A stretch of 35,056 nucleotides of DNA from Gordonia alkanivorans NBRC 16433 (GTDB taxonomy: Bacteria; Actinomycetota; Actinomycetes; Mycobacteriales; Mycobacteriaceae), in assembly GCF_000225505.1 (NCBI RefSeq), contig NZ_BACI01000109.1, forward strand, positions 1 through 35,056, written 5' to 3'. The stretch's first letter is position 1. Each line of letters starts with the position of its first letter. Below the pieces are notes generated by a model. That model saw nothing but the letters and a program-made list of their open reading frames with translations, was not told the DNA's origin and ran no database searches. Both the position numbers and the translations under genes were made by a program. Shown here one piece after another: positions 20,625 through 28,165 of the stretch.

Positions 20625-21416
20625 ATGGATTACGAAGACATCGACTACACGGTCGAAGGTCCCACCGCGATCATCACGATGAACAGGCCGCACCGGTACA
20701 ACGCCTTCCGTGCCAAGACGGTCGAAGAGATGATCAACGCCTTCCGACGCGCCTGGGCCGACAACGGCGTGCAGGCGGTGATCCTGACCGGGGCCGGCGA
20801 GAAGGCGTTCTGCACGGGCGGTGATGTGAAACAGCGTGCGGAGACCGGTGATTACGGTCCCAGCGAGAGCGGCATGTTCGAGATCGGCAACCTGCACAAG
20901 ACGATCCGTGACATCCCCAAGCCGGTCATCGCCGCGGTCAACGGACTCGCCATCGGCGGTGGTCACGTGCTGCACGTCCTGTGCGACCTCACCATCGCCG
21001 CAGACACCGCGCGCTTCGGTCAGTCCGGACCCAAGGTCGGCTCCTTCGACGCCGGGTTCGGCTCGGCCTTCCTCGCCCGTGTCGTGGGGGAGAAGCGGGC
21101 CCGCGAGATCTGGTATCTCTGCCGGCAGTACGACGCCGAGACCGCCGAACGGTGGGGTCTGGTCAACTGGGTCGTCCCGGCCGCGGATCTGCTCGACGAG
21201 GCGAAGAAGATCGCCGCCGAGATCGCCGAGAAGTCGCCCACCACGCTGCGTTTCCTCAAGCAGAGCTTCAACGCCGACACCGATCATCAGGCCGGGCTGT
21301 CGAATCTCGCGATGAGCGCGCTCGACCTCTTCACGCACTCCCCCGAAGGACTCGAGGGGGCCAACGCCTTCGCGGAGAAGCGCACACCGCAGTTCAACCA
21401 GTACGTCGGTGCCTGA
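20625..21416 (+). CDS. BadI-like crotonase (probable alicyclic ketoacyl-CoA ring hydrolase)
   Basis: The 263-residue protein is in the crotonase superfamily, closest by eye to BadI (2-ketocyclohexanecarboxyl-CoA hydrolase, 260 residues) and to MenB. Shared features are MNRPHRYNAFRAKT, the oxyanion segments GEKAFCTGGD and NGLAIGGGHVL, and GPKVGSFDAGFG with Ser140 and Asp142 matching BadI Ser138 and Asp140. BadI hydrolytically opens the ring to pimelyl-CoA. The Tyr conserved in BadI (Tyr235) and MenB is Thr237 here, within LFTHSPEG, so the reaction is uncertain. The length and lack of an N-terminal extension argue against MenB. Start ATG 20625 has AAGGAG 8 bases upstream. It is the first gene of the operon. 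Confidence 0.8.
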   Translation: MDYEDIDYTVEGPTAIITMNRPHRYNAFRAKTVEEMINAFRRAWADNGVQAVILTGAGEKAFCTGGDVKQRAETGDYGPSESGMFEIGNLHKTIRDIPKPVIAAVNGLAIGGGHVLHVLCDLTIAADTARFGQSGPKVGSFDAGFGSAFLARVVGEKRAREIWYLCRQYDAETAERWGLVNWVVPAADLLDEAKKIAAEIAEKSPTTLRFLKQSFNADTDHQAGLSNLAMSALDLFTHSPEGLEGANAFAEKRTPQFNQYVGA

Positions 21417-21448
21417 TCACCGTCCAGCGACAGCACAGAGGAAATCTC

Positions 21449-22198
21449 ATGAGTGACAAGCACATCGCCGTCGTGACCGGAGCCGGGTCCGGCATCGGCA
21501 AGGCCATCGCGCTCGGCTTCGCGGCAGAGGGCACCACGGTGGTCGCGGCCGACCTCGACCTCGACGCCGCCAAGCGCACCGCGGAGGAGGCCGGTTCCAT
21601 CATCCCGATGGCCGTCGACGTCGCCGACCGGGCGAAGGTCGACGAACTGCGGGACGCCGTGAACGCCGAGGTCGGTGTCCCCGACATTCTCGTCAACGCG
21701 GCCGGCTGGGACCGCACGGACCAGTTCCTGAACGCCACCACCGAGTTCGCCGAGAAGGTGGTGGCCATCAACTACCTCGGCCCCGTGCACATGGCCAGCG
21801 CGTTCCTGCCCGGCATGGTGGAGGCGTCGAAGGCCGACGGCTGGCAGGGTGGCCGCGTCGTCAACCTCGCCTCCGACGCCGGTCGCGTCGGATCGGCGGG
21901 CGAGACCATCTACGCCGGCGCGAAGGGCGGCGTCATCGCCCTTTCGAAGTCGCTCGCGCGGGAGATGGCCCGTTATCAGATCACCGTCAATGCGGTCTGC
22001 CCCGGACCGACCGACACCCCGCTCTTCCAAGCACAACCGGAGAAGCTGAAAGAGGCTCTGGTGAAGGCGATCCCGTTCCGGAGGCTCGCTCGCCCCGACG
22101 AGGTGGCCGCACCCGTCCTGTTCTTCGCCTCGCCCGCGGCGTCGTTCATCACCGGTCAGGTGATCAGCGTCAGCGGCGGTCTCACCATGGCCGGCTGA
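21449..22198 (+). CDS. BadH-like short-chain dehydrogenase (2-hydroxycyclohexanecarboxyl-CoA dehydrogenase-like)
   Basis: A 249-residue classical SDR. The NAD-binding motif is TGAGSGIGK (residues ~10-18), and the catalytic set is Ser142, Tyr155 and Lys159 in YAGAKGG. It resembles R. palustris BadH in distinctive stretches: DILVNAAGWD, NLASDAGRVGSAGE, VCPGPTDTPLF and ITGQVISVSGGLTMAG. BadH oxidises 2-hydroxycyclohexanecarboxyl-CoA to the 2-keto form, which is the BadI substrate, so adjacency to the BadI-like gene supports the assignment. AGAGGAAA precedes ATG 21449, and the gap to the previous gene is 32 bases. The exact substrate is inferred from context. Confidence 0.85.
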   Translation: MSDKHIAVVTGAGSGIGKAIALGFAAEGTTVVAADLDLDAAKRTAEEAGSIIPMAVDVADRAKVDELRDAVNAEVGVPDILVNAAGWDRTDQFLNATTEFAEKVVAINYLGPVHMASAFLPGMVEASKADGWQGGRVVNLASDAGRVGSAGETIYAGAKGGVIALSKSLAREMARYQITVNAVCPGPTDTPLFQAQPEKLKEALVKAIPFRRLARPDEVAAPVLFFASPAASFITGQVISVSGGLTMAG

Positions 22199-22245
22199 CC
22201 GGCCACCACCCACCCCGGACCGAGAAGAGAACCGAGGGAATCGAC

Positions 22246-23922
22246 ATGACCCCCGAGACGAGTTACGTCTACGACGCGCACGCGTACCGAAGTTTCTTCG
22301 AGCACGAGTTCACCTACCTGAACGGATTCCGCCGCAACGTCGGCCGCTACGCCGGCGAGGTCGCGATGATCGACCCACTCACCGGCCGCCAGTGGACGTA
22401 CGCCCAACTCGGTTCGGCGGTGGACGAACTCGCGGCCGGTCTCGCCGATCGCGGGGTGACCGACGGCGACGTGGTGGGTTACCAGTTGCTCAACGGCCCG
22501 GAGTTCGCCCAGCTCTACCTGGCGACGCAGGCAGCCGGAGCGGTCGGGTCGCCGGTGAACTTCCGGCTCGCGGCCGGGGAGACGGCTGTCATCCTCGACA
22601 TCAGCCGGCCGAAGGTCTACGTCTACGACGCCTCCATCGGTGCGATGGTCGACGAGGCCGTCGCGCTCGCCGACCACACGCCGGAACTGCTCGTCGGAGT
22701 CGGCGACGGGGAACTCGTCCCCGGCTCCATCCGCTTCGACGACCTACCCGTCACCGGCGGTGCGGCGCCGACCGTCGCGCGTGGCGTCTTCGACGAGACC
22801 ACCCGGCTGTACACATCAGGGACGACCGGGATGCCCAAGGCGGTGCCGATGAACTCGGCCATCGAGATCTTTTCGGCGCACGACGTGATCATGCACTTCC
22901 CTCTGTCCCCGGACGACCGGACGCTGAACATGACGCCCTGGTTCCACCGGGGCGGACTCTACTGCGCCGGGCCCAATCCGTCGTTCTACCTGGGTTCCTC
23001 GGTCGTCCCGATGCGCACGTTCGATCCGGAGCTGACGCTCGACTGGGTGGAGAAGTACCGGCTGACGTTCCTGATCGGTGCGCCGACCAACCTGGCGATG
23101 CTCGCCGGCGCACAGTCGGCGAACCCGCGCGATCTCACCAGTCTGCGCGGCATCGTCACGATGGGCGCACCGCTCGAACGTGAGGCGGCGCTGCGCTACC
23201 AAGAGGTCCTCACCCCGCGGATCTTCAACGGCTACGGCAGCACCGAGGGTTTCTGGAACACCTTCCTGCGTCCCGACGACCTGCCCGATCACGCCGGTAC
23301 CGCCGGCCGCGCCTGCATCGACGACGACGTCCGCGTGGTCCGCGTCCACGACGACGGCCATCTGGCGAGCCCGGATGAGGTCGTCGCCCGCGACGGTGAA
23401 GAAGTCGGCGAGGTCATCATTCGGTCGCCCAAATGCGCGGCCGCCTACTACGACTCCCCACAGCAGGAGAGGGCGAAGTACAACGGGAGCTGGCTGCACA
23501 TCGGCGACCTGGCCACCTGGGATTCGGGCGAGTTCGTCACCATCGTCGGACGCAAGGACGACATGCTCCTGTCCGGCGGCGAGAACGTCCACCCGGTCCA
23601 GGTCGAGGAGGCGCTGAACGGCCATCCGGGCGTGTCGGATTCGCTGGTGGTGGGTGTCCCCGACGAGCAGTGGGGAAGTCTCGTAGTCGCCTACATCGTA
23701 CCCGCCGACGGGGATGCGCCAACGCCAGAGGATCTCGACGCGTACTGCCGCACACATCCGATGCTGTCGCGCTTCAAACGGCCACGCGCATACCGCATCG
23801 TCGAGTCCCTACCCGTGTCGGCGACCGGGAAGAAGCTGCACTACAAGGCCGCCGAATCCGCTGCACGGGAGATGACCGACGGCGCATTCGCCGCGCCGGC
23901 CACCGACCGCGTCCACGGCTGA
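22246..23922 (+). CDS. AMP-dependent acid-CoA ligase (AliA-like, alicyclic acid activation)
   Basis: The 558-residue ANL-family ligase would activate the pathway acid to its CoA thioester. The ATP loop is YTSGTTGMPKAVPMN at ~189, with Ala replacing the usual Gly after PK. It then has FNGYGSTEGFW, IGDLATWDSGEFVTIVGRKDD, LSGGENVHPVQVEE and the adenylation lysine at 529 in SATGKKLHYK. Its position between the BadH-like and acyl-CoA dehydrogenase genes matches the order of steps for cyclohexanecarboxylate (AliA). Substrate preference among cyclohexanecarboxylate, substituted naphthenic acids or others cannot be read directly. GAGGGAA precedes ATG 22246. Confidence 0.85.
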   Translation: MTPETSYVYDAHAYRSFFEHEFTYLNGFRRNVGRYAGEVAMIDPLTGRQWTYAQLGSAVDELAAGLADRGVTDGDVVGYQLLNGPEFAQLYLATQAAGAVGSPVNFRLAAGETAVILDISRPKVYVYDASIGAMVDEAVALADHTPELLVGVGDGELVPGSIRFDDLPVTGGAAPTVARGVFDETTRLYTSGTTGMPKAVPMNSAIEIFSAHDVIMHFPLSPDDRTLNMTPWFHRGGLYCAGPNPSFYLGSSVVPMRTFDPELTLDWVEKYRLTFLIGAPTNLAMLAGAQSANPRDLTSLRGIVTMGAPLEREAALRYQEVLTPRIFNGYGSTEGFWNTFLRPDDLPDHAGTAGRACIDDDVRVVRVHDDGHLASPDEVVARDGEEVGEVIIRSPKCAAAYYDSPQQERAKYNGSWLHIGDLATWDSGEFVTIVGRKDDMLLSGGENVHPVQVEEALNGHPGVSDSLVVGVPDEQWGSLVVAYIVPADGDAPTPEDLDAYCRTHPMLSRFKRPRAYRIVESLPVSATGKKLHYKAAESAAREMTDGAFAAPATDRVHG

Positions 23923-23943
23923 CACACCCGAACGGGAGAATCG

Positions 23944-25089
23944 ATGTCCTCACTCACCCACGAGCTCGAACACAAGCACTTCCGTGAGACGGTCAGACGC
24001 TTTGTGGCCGAACAGATCACGCCTGCGCACGCCGACTGGGAGAACGCCGGGCAGTGGGATCGCGGCCTCTTCGTCGAGGCGGGCAAGAACGGGCTCCTCG
24101 GCTTTCCCGTACCCGAACAGTTCGGTGGTCCCGGGGTCGACGACTTCCGATACAACGCGATCCTGATCGACGAGGTGGCGCGGACCGGCGCCGCCGCCGA
24201 GGCCATCGCTTTCTCCCTGCAGAACGACGTCGTCCTGCCGTATCTCACCGAGCTGACCACCGACGAGCAGAAGGCGCGCTGGCTGCCCGGAGTGGTCGGC
24301 GGCGACACCGTGCTGGGGATCGCGATGACCGAACCCGGGGCGGGCAGCGACCTCACCGGTATCCGCACGTCCGCCGTCCGCGACGGCGACCACTACGTCG
24401 TCAACGGTGCGAAGACCTTCATCTCCAACGGTCGCAACGGCGACCTCTTCGTCGTCGCCACCCGGACGAGTTCCGAGAAGCACAAGGGGCTCACGCTTTT
24501 CGTCGTCGAGGCCGACACTCCCGGATTCGTGCGGGGTCGCAAACTCGACAAGATCGGCCTGCACGCGCAGGACACCAGCGAACTCTCCTTCGAGGACATG
24601 CGCGTCCCCGCGGCCAACCGGCTGGGCGAGGAGGGTGAGGGCTTCTATCAGCTCGTCCGCAACCTTCCGCAGGAACGGCTGTCGCTGGCCGTCGGTGCCG
24701 TCGCGGCCGCTGAGGGCACCTTCGCGCGCACCCTGGAGTACGTGCGGGAGCGCACCGCGTTCGGATCGCCGGTCTCGTCGTTCCAGAACACCCAGTTCGT
24801 CGCCGCCGAGCTCGCGACCGAACTCGACATCGCCCGCACGTTCCTCGACGACTGCATCGCCGAACACGCGGCCGGGGAGCTGACGCCCGCGCGGGCCGCG
24901 AAACTCAAATGGTGGGCCACCGAGCTGCAGGTACGCACCGCCGACCGATGCCTGCAACTGCACGGCGGCTACGGCTACATGCGCGAGTACCCGGTGTCGC
25001 GCGCGTTCGTCGACGCCCGCATCCAGACCATCTACGGCGGCACCACCGAGATCATGAAGACCATCGTCGCCAAAGACCTCGGTCTGTAG
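23944..25089 (+). CDS. Acyl-CoA dehydrogenase (AliB-like, LCAD/IVD-type active site)
   Basis: The FAD-dependent enzyme of 381 residues would introduce the ring double bond in the CoA ester. Family signatures are GIAMTEPGAGSDLTGI (FAD/substrate site), QLHGGYGYMREYPVSR, and the C-terminal TIYGGTTEIMKTIVAKDLGL. The position of the usual MCAD catalytic Glu is Gly365 (YGGT). The base is instead predicted to be Glu244 in NLPQERL, as in long-chain and isovaleryl-CoA dehydrogenases. That arrangement is common for branched or bulky substrates and fits a cyclic acid. It starts 21 bases after the ligase with GGGAG upstream, and ends 96 bases before the tetR gene. Confidence 0.88.
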   Translation: MSSLTHELEHKHFRETVRRFVAEQITPAHADWENAGQWDRGLFVEAGKNGLLGFPVPEQFGGPGVDDFRYNAILIDEVARTGAAAEAIAFSLQNDVVLPYLTELTTDEQKARWLPGVVGGDTVLGIAMTEPGAGSDLTGIRTSAVRDGDHYVVNGAKTFISNGRNGDLFVVATRTSSEKHKGLTLFVVEADTPGFVRGRKLDKIGLHAQDTSELSFEDMRVPAANRLGEEGEGFYQLVRNLPQERLSLAVGAVAAAEGTFARTLEYVRERTAFGSPVSSFQNTQFVAAELATELDIARTFLDDCIAEHAAGELTPARAAKLKWWATELQVRTADRCLQLHGGYGYMREYPVSRAFVDARIQTIYGGTTEIMKTIVAKDLGL

Positions 25090-25185
25090 GACTTGTACAG
25101 TGAGCGAACCCTGATTCATCGCGCCGGGTCCACAGTCCGGTGGTTCGAATCGATGCTCATGAGCGGACCAGAAGGAAGTACTGCG

Positions 25186-25860
25186 ATGGCGAAACCCGCC
25201 ACGGCGAGGTCGTCGGCCGACCTGGCCGTCGAGGAGGCGGTGCGCGCGGTGCGCGTCACCACGCGCCGCCGTCATCTGCTCGACGCCGCGGTGAAGGTCA
25301 TGGAGCGCACCGGCTTCCACCAGATGTCGATGCAGGCGCTCGCCGAGGAGGCGCAGGTGAGCGTCGGCCTGTTCTACAAGTACTTCGGCGGCAAGGAAGA
25401 GATCCTGCTCGCCGCGATCGTCGACATTCTCGAGGCGTTCCGCGATCAGCTCCAGCCCGCCATGGACCGTGCCGGCGACGACCCCGTCGAGCAGTTGATC
25501 GCGGGATTCCGTCAGTACGCGACCATCGTCGACGAGAACCGCGACGCCGTCGTGCTGACCTACCGGGAGAGCCGCACCCTCGACGCGGCGGGACGCGAGC
25601 GGATCAAGGAACTCGAGGTCGAGACCTCCGCCCCGATGCGTGCCGCGGTCACCGCCGGCATCGAGGCCGGGCTCATCCTCGATGTCGACGCCGACCTCGT
25701 GGTCTTCGACCTGATGATGCTGGCGCACGGATGGGCCCTCAAACATTGGCATTTCGCGCCCGGATACGACCTCGACCGGTACGTCGAGGCCCAGCTCCGC
25801 TTCGCGTTGCAGTCCCTCGTCGTCGAGGACGCCCTACCGACCTACCTCGCCCGACTGTGA
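25186..25860 (+). CDS. TetR-family repressor of the alicyclic-acid operon (predicted)
   Basis: The 224-residue protein has an N-terminal helix-turn-helix (MSMQALAEEAQVSVGLFYKY, with FGGKEEILLAA following) and a variable ligand-binding domain. It is last in the operon, so it likely represses its own operon at the palindrome over the 20498 promoter and is released by a CoA ester or the acid; this is inference. ATG 25186 is chosen because AAGGAAG (25172-25178) precedes it; the frame is open further upstream but without good signals. TTGTAC at 25093-25098 might belong to an internal promoter. Its last 27 bases overlap the end of the opposite-strand tetR gene. Confidence 0.85.
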   Translation: MAKPATARSSADLAVEEAVRAVRVTTRRRHLLDAAVKVMERTGFHQMSMQALAEEAQVSVGLFYKYFGGKEEILLAAIVDILEAFRDQLQPAMDRAGDDPVEQLIAGFRQYATIVDENRDAVVLTYRESRTLDAAGRERIKELEVETSAPMRAAVTAGIEAGLILDVDADLVVFDLMMLAHGWALKHWHFAPGYDLDRYVEAQLRFALQSLVVEDALPTYLARL

Positions 25861-26454
25861 GATCGCTTCCGTCCGTGCCTGTGTGGTGAGCGCTCGCGCG
25901 TAACAGCCCATCGCTCGACCCGCGGCGAGGATCGCGTCGGTGGAGCGCTGGGTGCGGGCGACGATGAACGCTCCCTCGAGTGCCGAGACCACCGCCGACA
26001 TCAGTGAGCGGGCGTCCGCCACGGGGAGTCCGCGCGCCGTGAACAGCGCCGCGCCGGCGTCGATCCACGATGACATGACCTCTGCGGCGATCTCTCGGAG
26101 GTCCGGTTCGGCGTCGGCGATCTCACCTGCGACGGTCCCCACGGGGCACATGTTCAGCCAGCCGCCCTGTTCGATGGTCTCTGCTGCGGCGACGAACGCC
26201 GCCTCGATCCCGTCGGCGGGGTCGTCGTAGGGCGCCAGGAGCATGCCGACCAACTCACCGTAGGCCGTTCCGGACTGTCGGAGTGCGGCCGCCGCGATGT
26301 CGCGCTTGCCGCCCTTGAAGTGGTGGTAGATCGATCCGATGGGGGCATCGGACAACTCGACGACCTGTTTGATCCCGGTCGCGGCATACCCCTGCCGGCG
26401 CAGGAGTTCGGTCATCGCCATCACGATGCGTTCATCGGTCTTCACCCTGGCCAT
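25834..26454 (-). CDS. TetR-family regulator (LmrA/YxaF-like), divergent from alpha/beta hydrolase
   Basis: The 206-residue regulator has an N-terminal helix-turn-helix with GYAATGIKQVVELSDAPIGS and IYHHFKGGKRDIAAAAL. The sequence SIYHHFKGGK is typical of the LmrA/YxaF subgroup, whose members often control export or detoxification genes. Its ATG at 26454 lies inside the ATTCTAGA box cluster, so it is very probably autoregulated together with the divergent hydrolase gene at 26531. The 3' end overlaps the other tetR gene by 27 bases tail to tail. The ligand is unknown. Confidence 0.9.
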   Translation of the reverse strand: MARVKTDERIVMAMTELLRRQGYAATGIKQVVELSDAPIGSIYHHFKGGKRDIAAAALRQSGTAYGELVGMLLAPYDDPADGIEAAFVAAAETIEQGGWLNMCPVGTVAGEIADAEPDLREIAAEVMSSWIDAGAALFTARGLPVADARSLMSAVVSALEGAFIVARTQRSTDAILAAGRAMGCYARALTTQARTEAISQSGEVGR

Positions 26455-26488
26455 TCTAGAACAACTATTCTAGAATGATCATTCTAGA
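26453..26488. promoter_or_regulatory. Operator cluster: three ATTCTAGA boxes at 14-bp spacing
   Basis: ATTCTAGA occurs at 26453-26460, 26467-26474 and 26481-26488, exactly 14 bases apart. The second and third boxes form a perfect 20-bp palindrome, TCTAGAATGATCATTCTAGA (26469-26488). TAGAAT within the boxes fits a -10 element on both strands (rightward at 26471-26476, leftward at 26467-26472), so binding would silence both directions. This is a textbook shape for a TetR-family autoregulatory operator. Confidence 0.88.
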
Positions 26489-26530
26489 GGCCTGATCGGT
26501 CTCGTCCGTTCAAGGCGAGGAGCACGCGTC

Positions 26531-27415
26531 ATGACCGAGCTCAACCAGACGACAAGCGCCGAGGAAGGCGCTCTCAAGCGCATCGAGACGCCCGCCGGCA
26601 CCGTCGAGTACGCGGAGGACGGAGCGGGGCCGCCGGTGGTGTTCCTGCATGGGCTGCTCATGGACCACACGGTGTGGGATGAGGTGATCCCGTTGCTGCC
26701 GAGTGGCTTTCGCTACATCCGGCCGATCCTTCCCCTCGGGTCGCACCGGGTCCCGCTCAGCGCGGATGCGGACCTGTCGATGGACGGGATGGTCGGACTG
26801 GTCGCGGACATTCTCGAGGCCCTCGACCTGCGCGACGTGACCCTCGTCCATTCCGATTGGGGCGGTTCGCTGTTCCTCACCGCTCTCGGGCGGGACGAGC
26901 GTGTCGCGAGAATGGTGATCCTCCCGTGCGAGGCCTTCGAGAACTTCCCGCCCGGATTGCCCGGCAAGATGGCCACCCTGGCGGTGCGGCTGCCCGGGGG
27001 TATCACCCTCGCGGCGCGCCAGCTACGGATCGGGTGGCTTCGGCGACTGCCGATGCTGTGGGGATGGATGATCAACAAGCCCGTCGACGACGAACGAATG
27101 CGCCGATGGACCGATCCGGTCCTGCGTGACCCTCGTATCCGGCGCGACGTCACCAAATACGCGACGACGTCCTTTGAGCCCGCCGAGCTGGTCCGGAAGA
27201 CCGAGGCGCTCAAGAGTTTCGACGGCGAGGTGCTCGTGCTGTGGTCGCCCGACAACCGGGTGATGCCACCGGCGCACGGACCTCGACTCGCCGAACTCGT
27301 GCCTCGGGGCCGCTATGCCGAGATCCCCGGGGCGGCGGTGCTGTCCATGCTCGACGAACCGCAGGCCGTCGCGCGCGAGATCGGCGCGTTCCTCACCGCC
27401 GCGCCAGGCGACTAG
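26531..27415 (+). CDS. Alpha/beta-hydrolase fold protein with Asp in the nucleophile position
   Basis: A 294-residue alpha/beta hydrolase. The oxyanion motif is VVFLHGLLMDHTVW, and the nucleophile elbow reads HSDWGG, placing Asp109 where most esterases have Ser, as in the DWGG of haloalkane dehalogenases. A late acid is plausible in WSPDNRVMPP. The usual catalytic histidine (GH before the last helix) appears to be Val270 in IPGAAVLSMLDEP. With Asp but no His, normal ester hydrolysis is doubtful. GCGAGGAG (26515-26522) precedes ATG 26531. It is controlled, by inference, by the divergent LmrA-like TetR. The substrate is unknown. Confidence 0.85.
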   Translation: MTELNQTTSAEEGALKRIETPAGTVEYAEDGAGPPVVFLHGLLMDHTVWDEVIPLLPSGFRYIRPILPLGSHRVPLSADADLSMDGMVGLVADILEALDLRDVTLVHSDWGGSLFLTALGRDERVARMVILPCEAFENFPPGLPGKMATLAVRLPGGITLAARQLRIGWLRRLPMLWGWMINKPVDDERMRRWTDPVLRDPRIRRDVTKYATTSFEPAELVRKTEALKSFDGEVLVLWSPDNRVMPPAHGPRLAELVPRGRYAEIPGAAVLSMLDEPQAVAREIGAFLTAAPGD

Positions 27416-27432
27416 AACGTCTCGGCCCCGGG

Positions 27433-27645
27433 TCAGGCGCCTTCGATCTTGAAACCGACTTTCAGGGTGACCTGGAAGTGTGCGATCTGACCGTCTTCGA
27501 TGTGTCCGCGGGTCTCGGTCACCTCGAACCAGTCCAGATGGTTGACCGTCTGGGACGCGCGGGCGATGGCGTTCCGGATCGCGTCGTCGGTGCCGGTCGC
27601 GGCCGAACCGACCACTTCGATGACCCGATAAACATTGTCGGACAA
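27433..27645 (-). CDS. Dodecin (flavin-storage protein)
   Basis: Dodecin forms a hollow 12-mer that binds flavins (and CoA in actinobacteria). The 70-residue product, from VYRVIEVVG through NHLDWFEVTETRGHI to FQVTLKVGFKIEGA, closely matches M. tuberculosis Rv0379; the Trp in LDWFEV stacks on the flavin. The start is taken as TTG at 27645 (giving MSDNVYRV), because GGAGGGAG lies just upstream on the - strand. An in-frame ATG at 27660 would use that RBS region as codons and add five residues (MEGES). It is convergent with the hydrolase gene, 17 bases between stops. Confidence 0.92.
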   Translation of the reverse strand: MSDNVYRVIEVVGSAATGTDDAIRNAIARASQTVNHLDWFEVTETRGHIEDGQIAHFQVTLKVGFKIEGA

Positions 27646-27728
27646 GGATTCTCCCTCCATTGGCGTCGGTCCGGTCACCTCACGGGCAACCGGACCGCCT
27701 CTTGGGTGACCTCGTTTCTGTCTACCCC

Positions 27729-27744
27729 TAAGATGCGGGGAATG
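27729..27744 (+). promoter_or_regulatory. Candidate leaderless promoter -10 of ychJ-like gene
   Basis: TAAGAT at 27729-27734 lies 7 bases before ATG 27742, the spacing seen at tesB. An earlier in-frame ATG at 27733 overlaps the -10 itself and is less likely to be used. Confidence 0.55.
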
Positions 27745-28149
27745 AACACCGAATCGGCAAACCGTGATCCCGGCGCGCGGTGTCCGTGTCTGTCCGGCTT
27801 TCCCTTCGGCGAATGCTGCGGACCGGTCCTCGCCGGTGAGCGCGCCGCGCCGACCGCCGAGGCGCTGATGCGGTCGCGCTTCACCGCTTTCGCCCTCGGT
27901 GATCTCAACCACCTGCGGGTCACCTGGCATCCCGACACCCGCCCGGACGACCTCGAACTCGACGACGCGATGCGCTGGTACCGCCTCGACGTCGAGTCGA
28001 CGAACGGTGGATCGCCGTTCGACACCGAGGGGGAGGTCACCTTCACCGCGTACTACAAGTCCGGCTCCGAGCGGGGGTCTCTCCACGAGCGCAGCCGTTT
28101 CACCCGGTACGACGGGCGATGGGTCTACCTCGACGGGATCGTCGGCTGA
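27742..28149 (+). CDS. ychJ: YchJ-family (UPF0225) zinc-binding SEC-C protein
   Basis: The 135-residue protein opens with the SEC-C zinc motif CPCLSGFPFGECCGP, followed by ALMRSRFTAFALGDLNHLR and a WHPDTRP segment. The C-terminal half is an NTF2-like fold ending RFTRYDGRWVYLDG. This is the layout of E. coli YchJ, a protein of unclear role. ATG 27742 is picked from the leaderless -10 spacing. It is divergent from dodecin by 96 bases and convergent with the ABM-domain gene by 16 bases. Confidence 0.9.
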   Translation: MNTESANRDPGARCPCLSGFPFGECCGPVLAGERAAPTAEALMRSRFTAFALGDLNHLRVTWHPDTRPDDLELDDAMRWYRLDVESTNGGSPFDTEGEVTFTAYYKSGSERGSLHERSRFTRYDGRWVYLDGIVG

Positions 28150-28165
28150 AACGTGTCCGCCGGTC

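Noticed and set aside
20625..21416. MenB (dihydroxynaphthoyl-CoA synthase)
   Set aside because: The shared GPKVGSFDAG motif is common to BadI. The protein is short like BadI, lacks the MenB Tyr, and sits with no other men genes.
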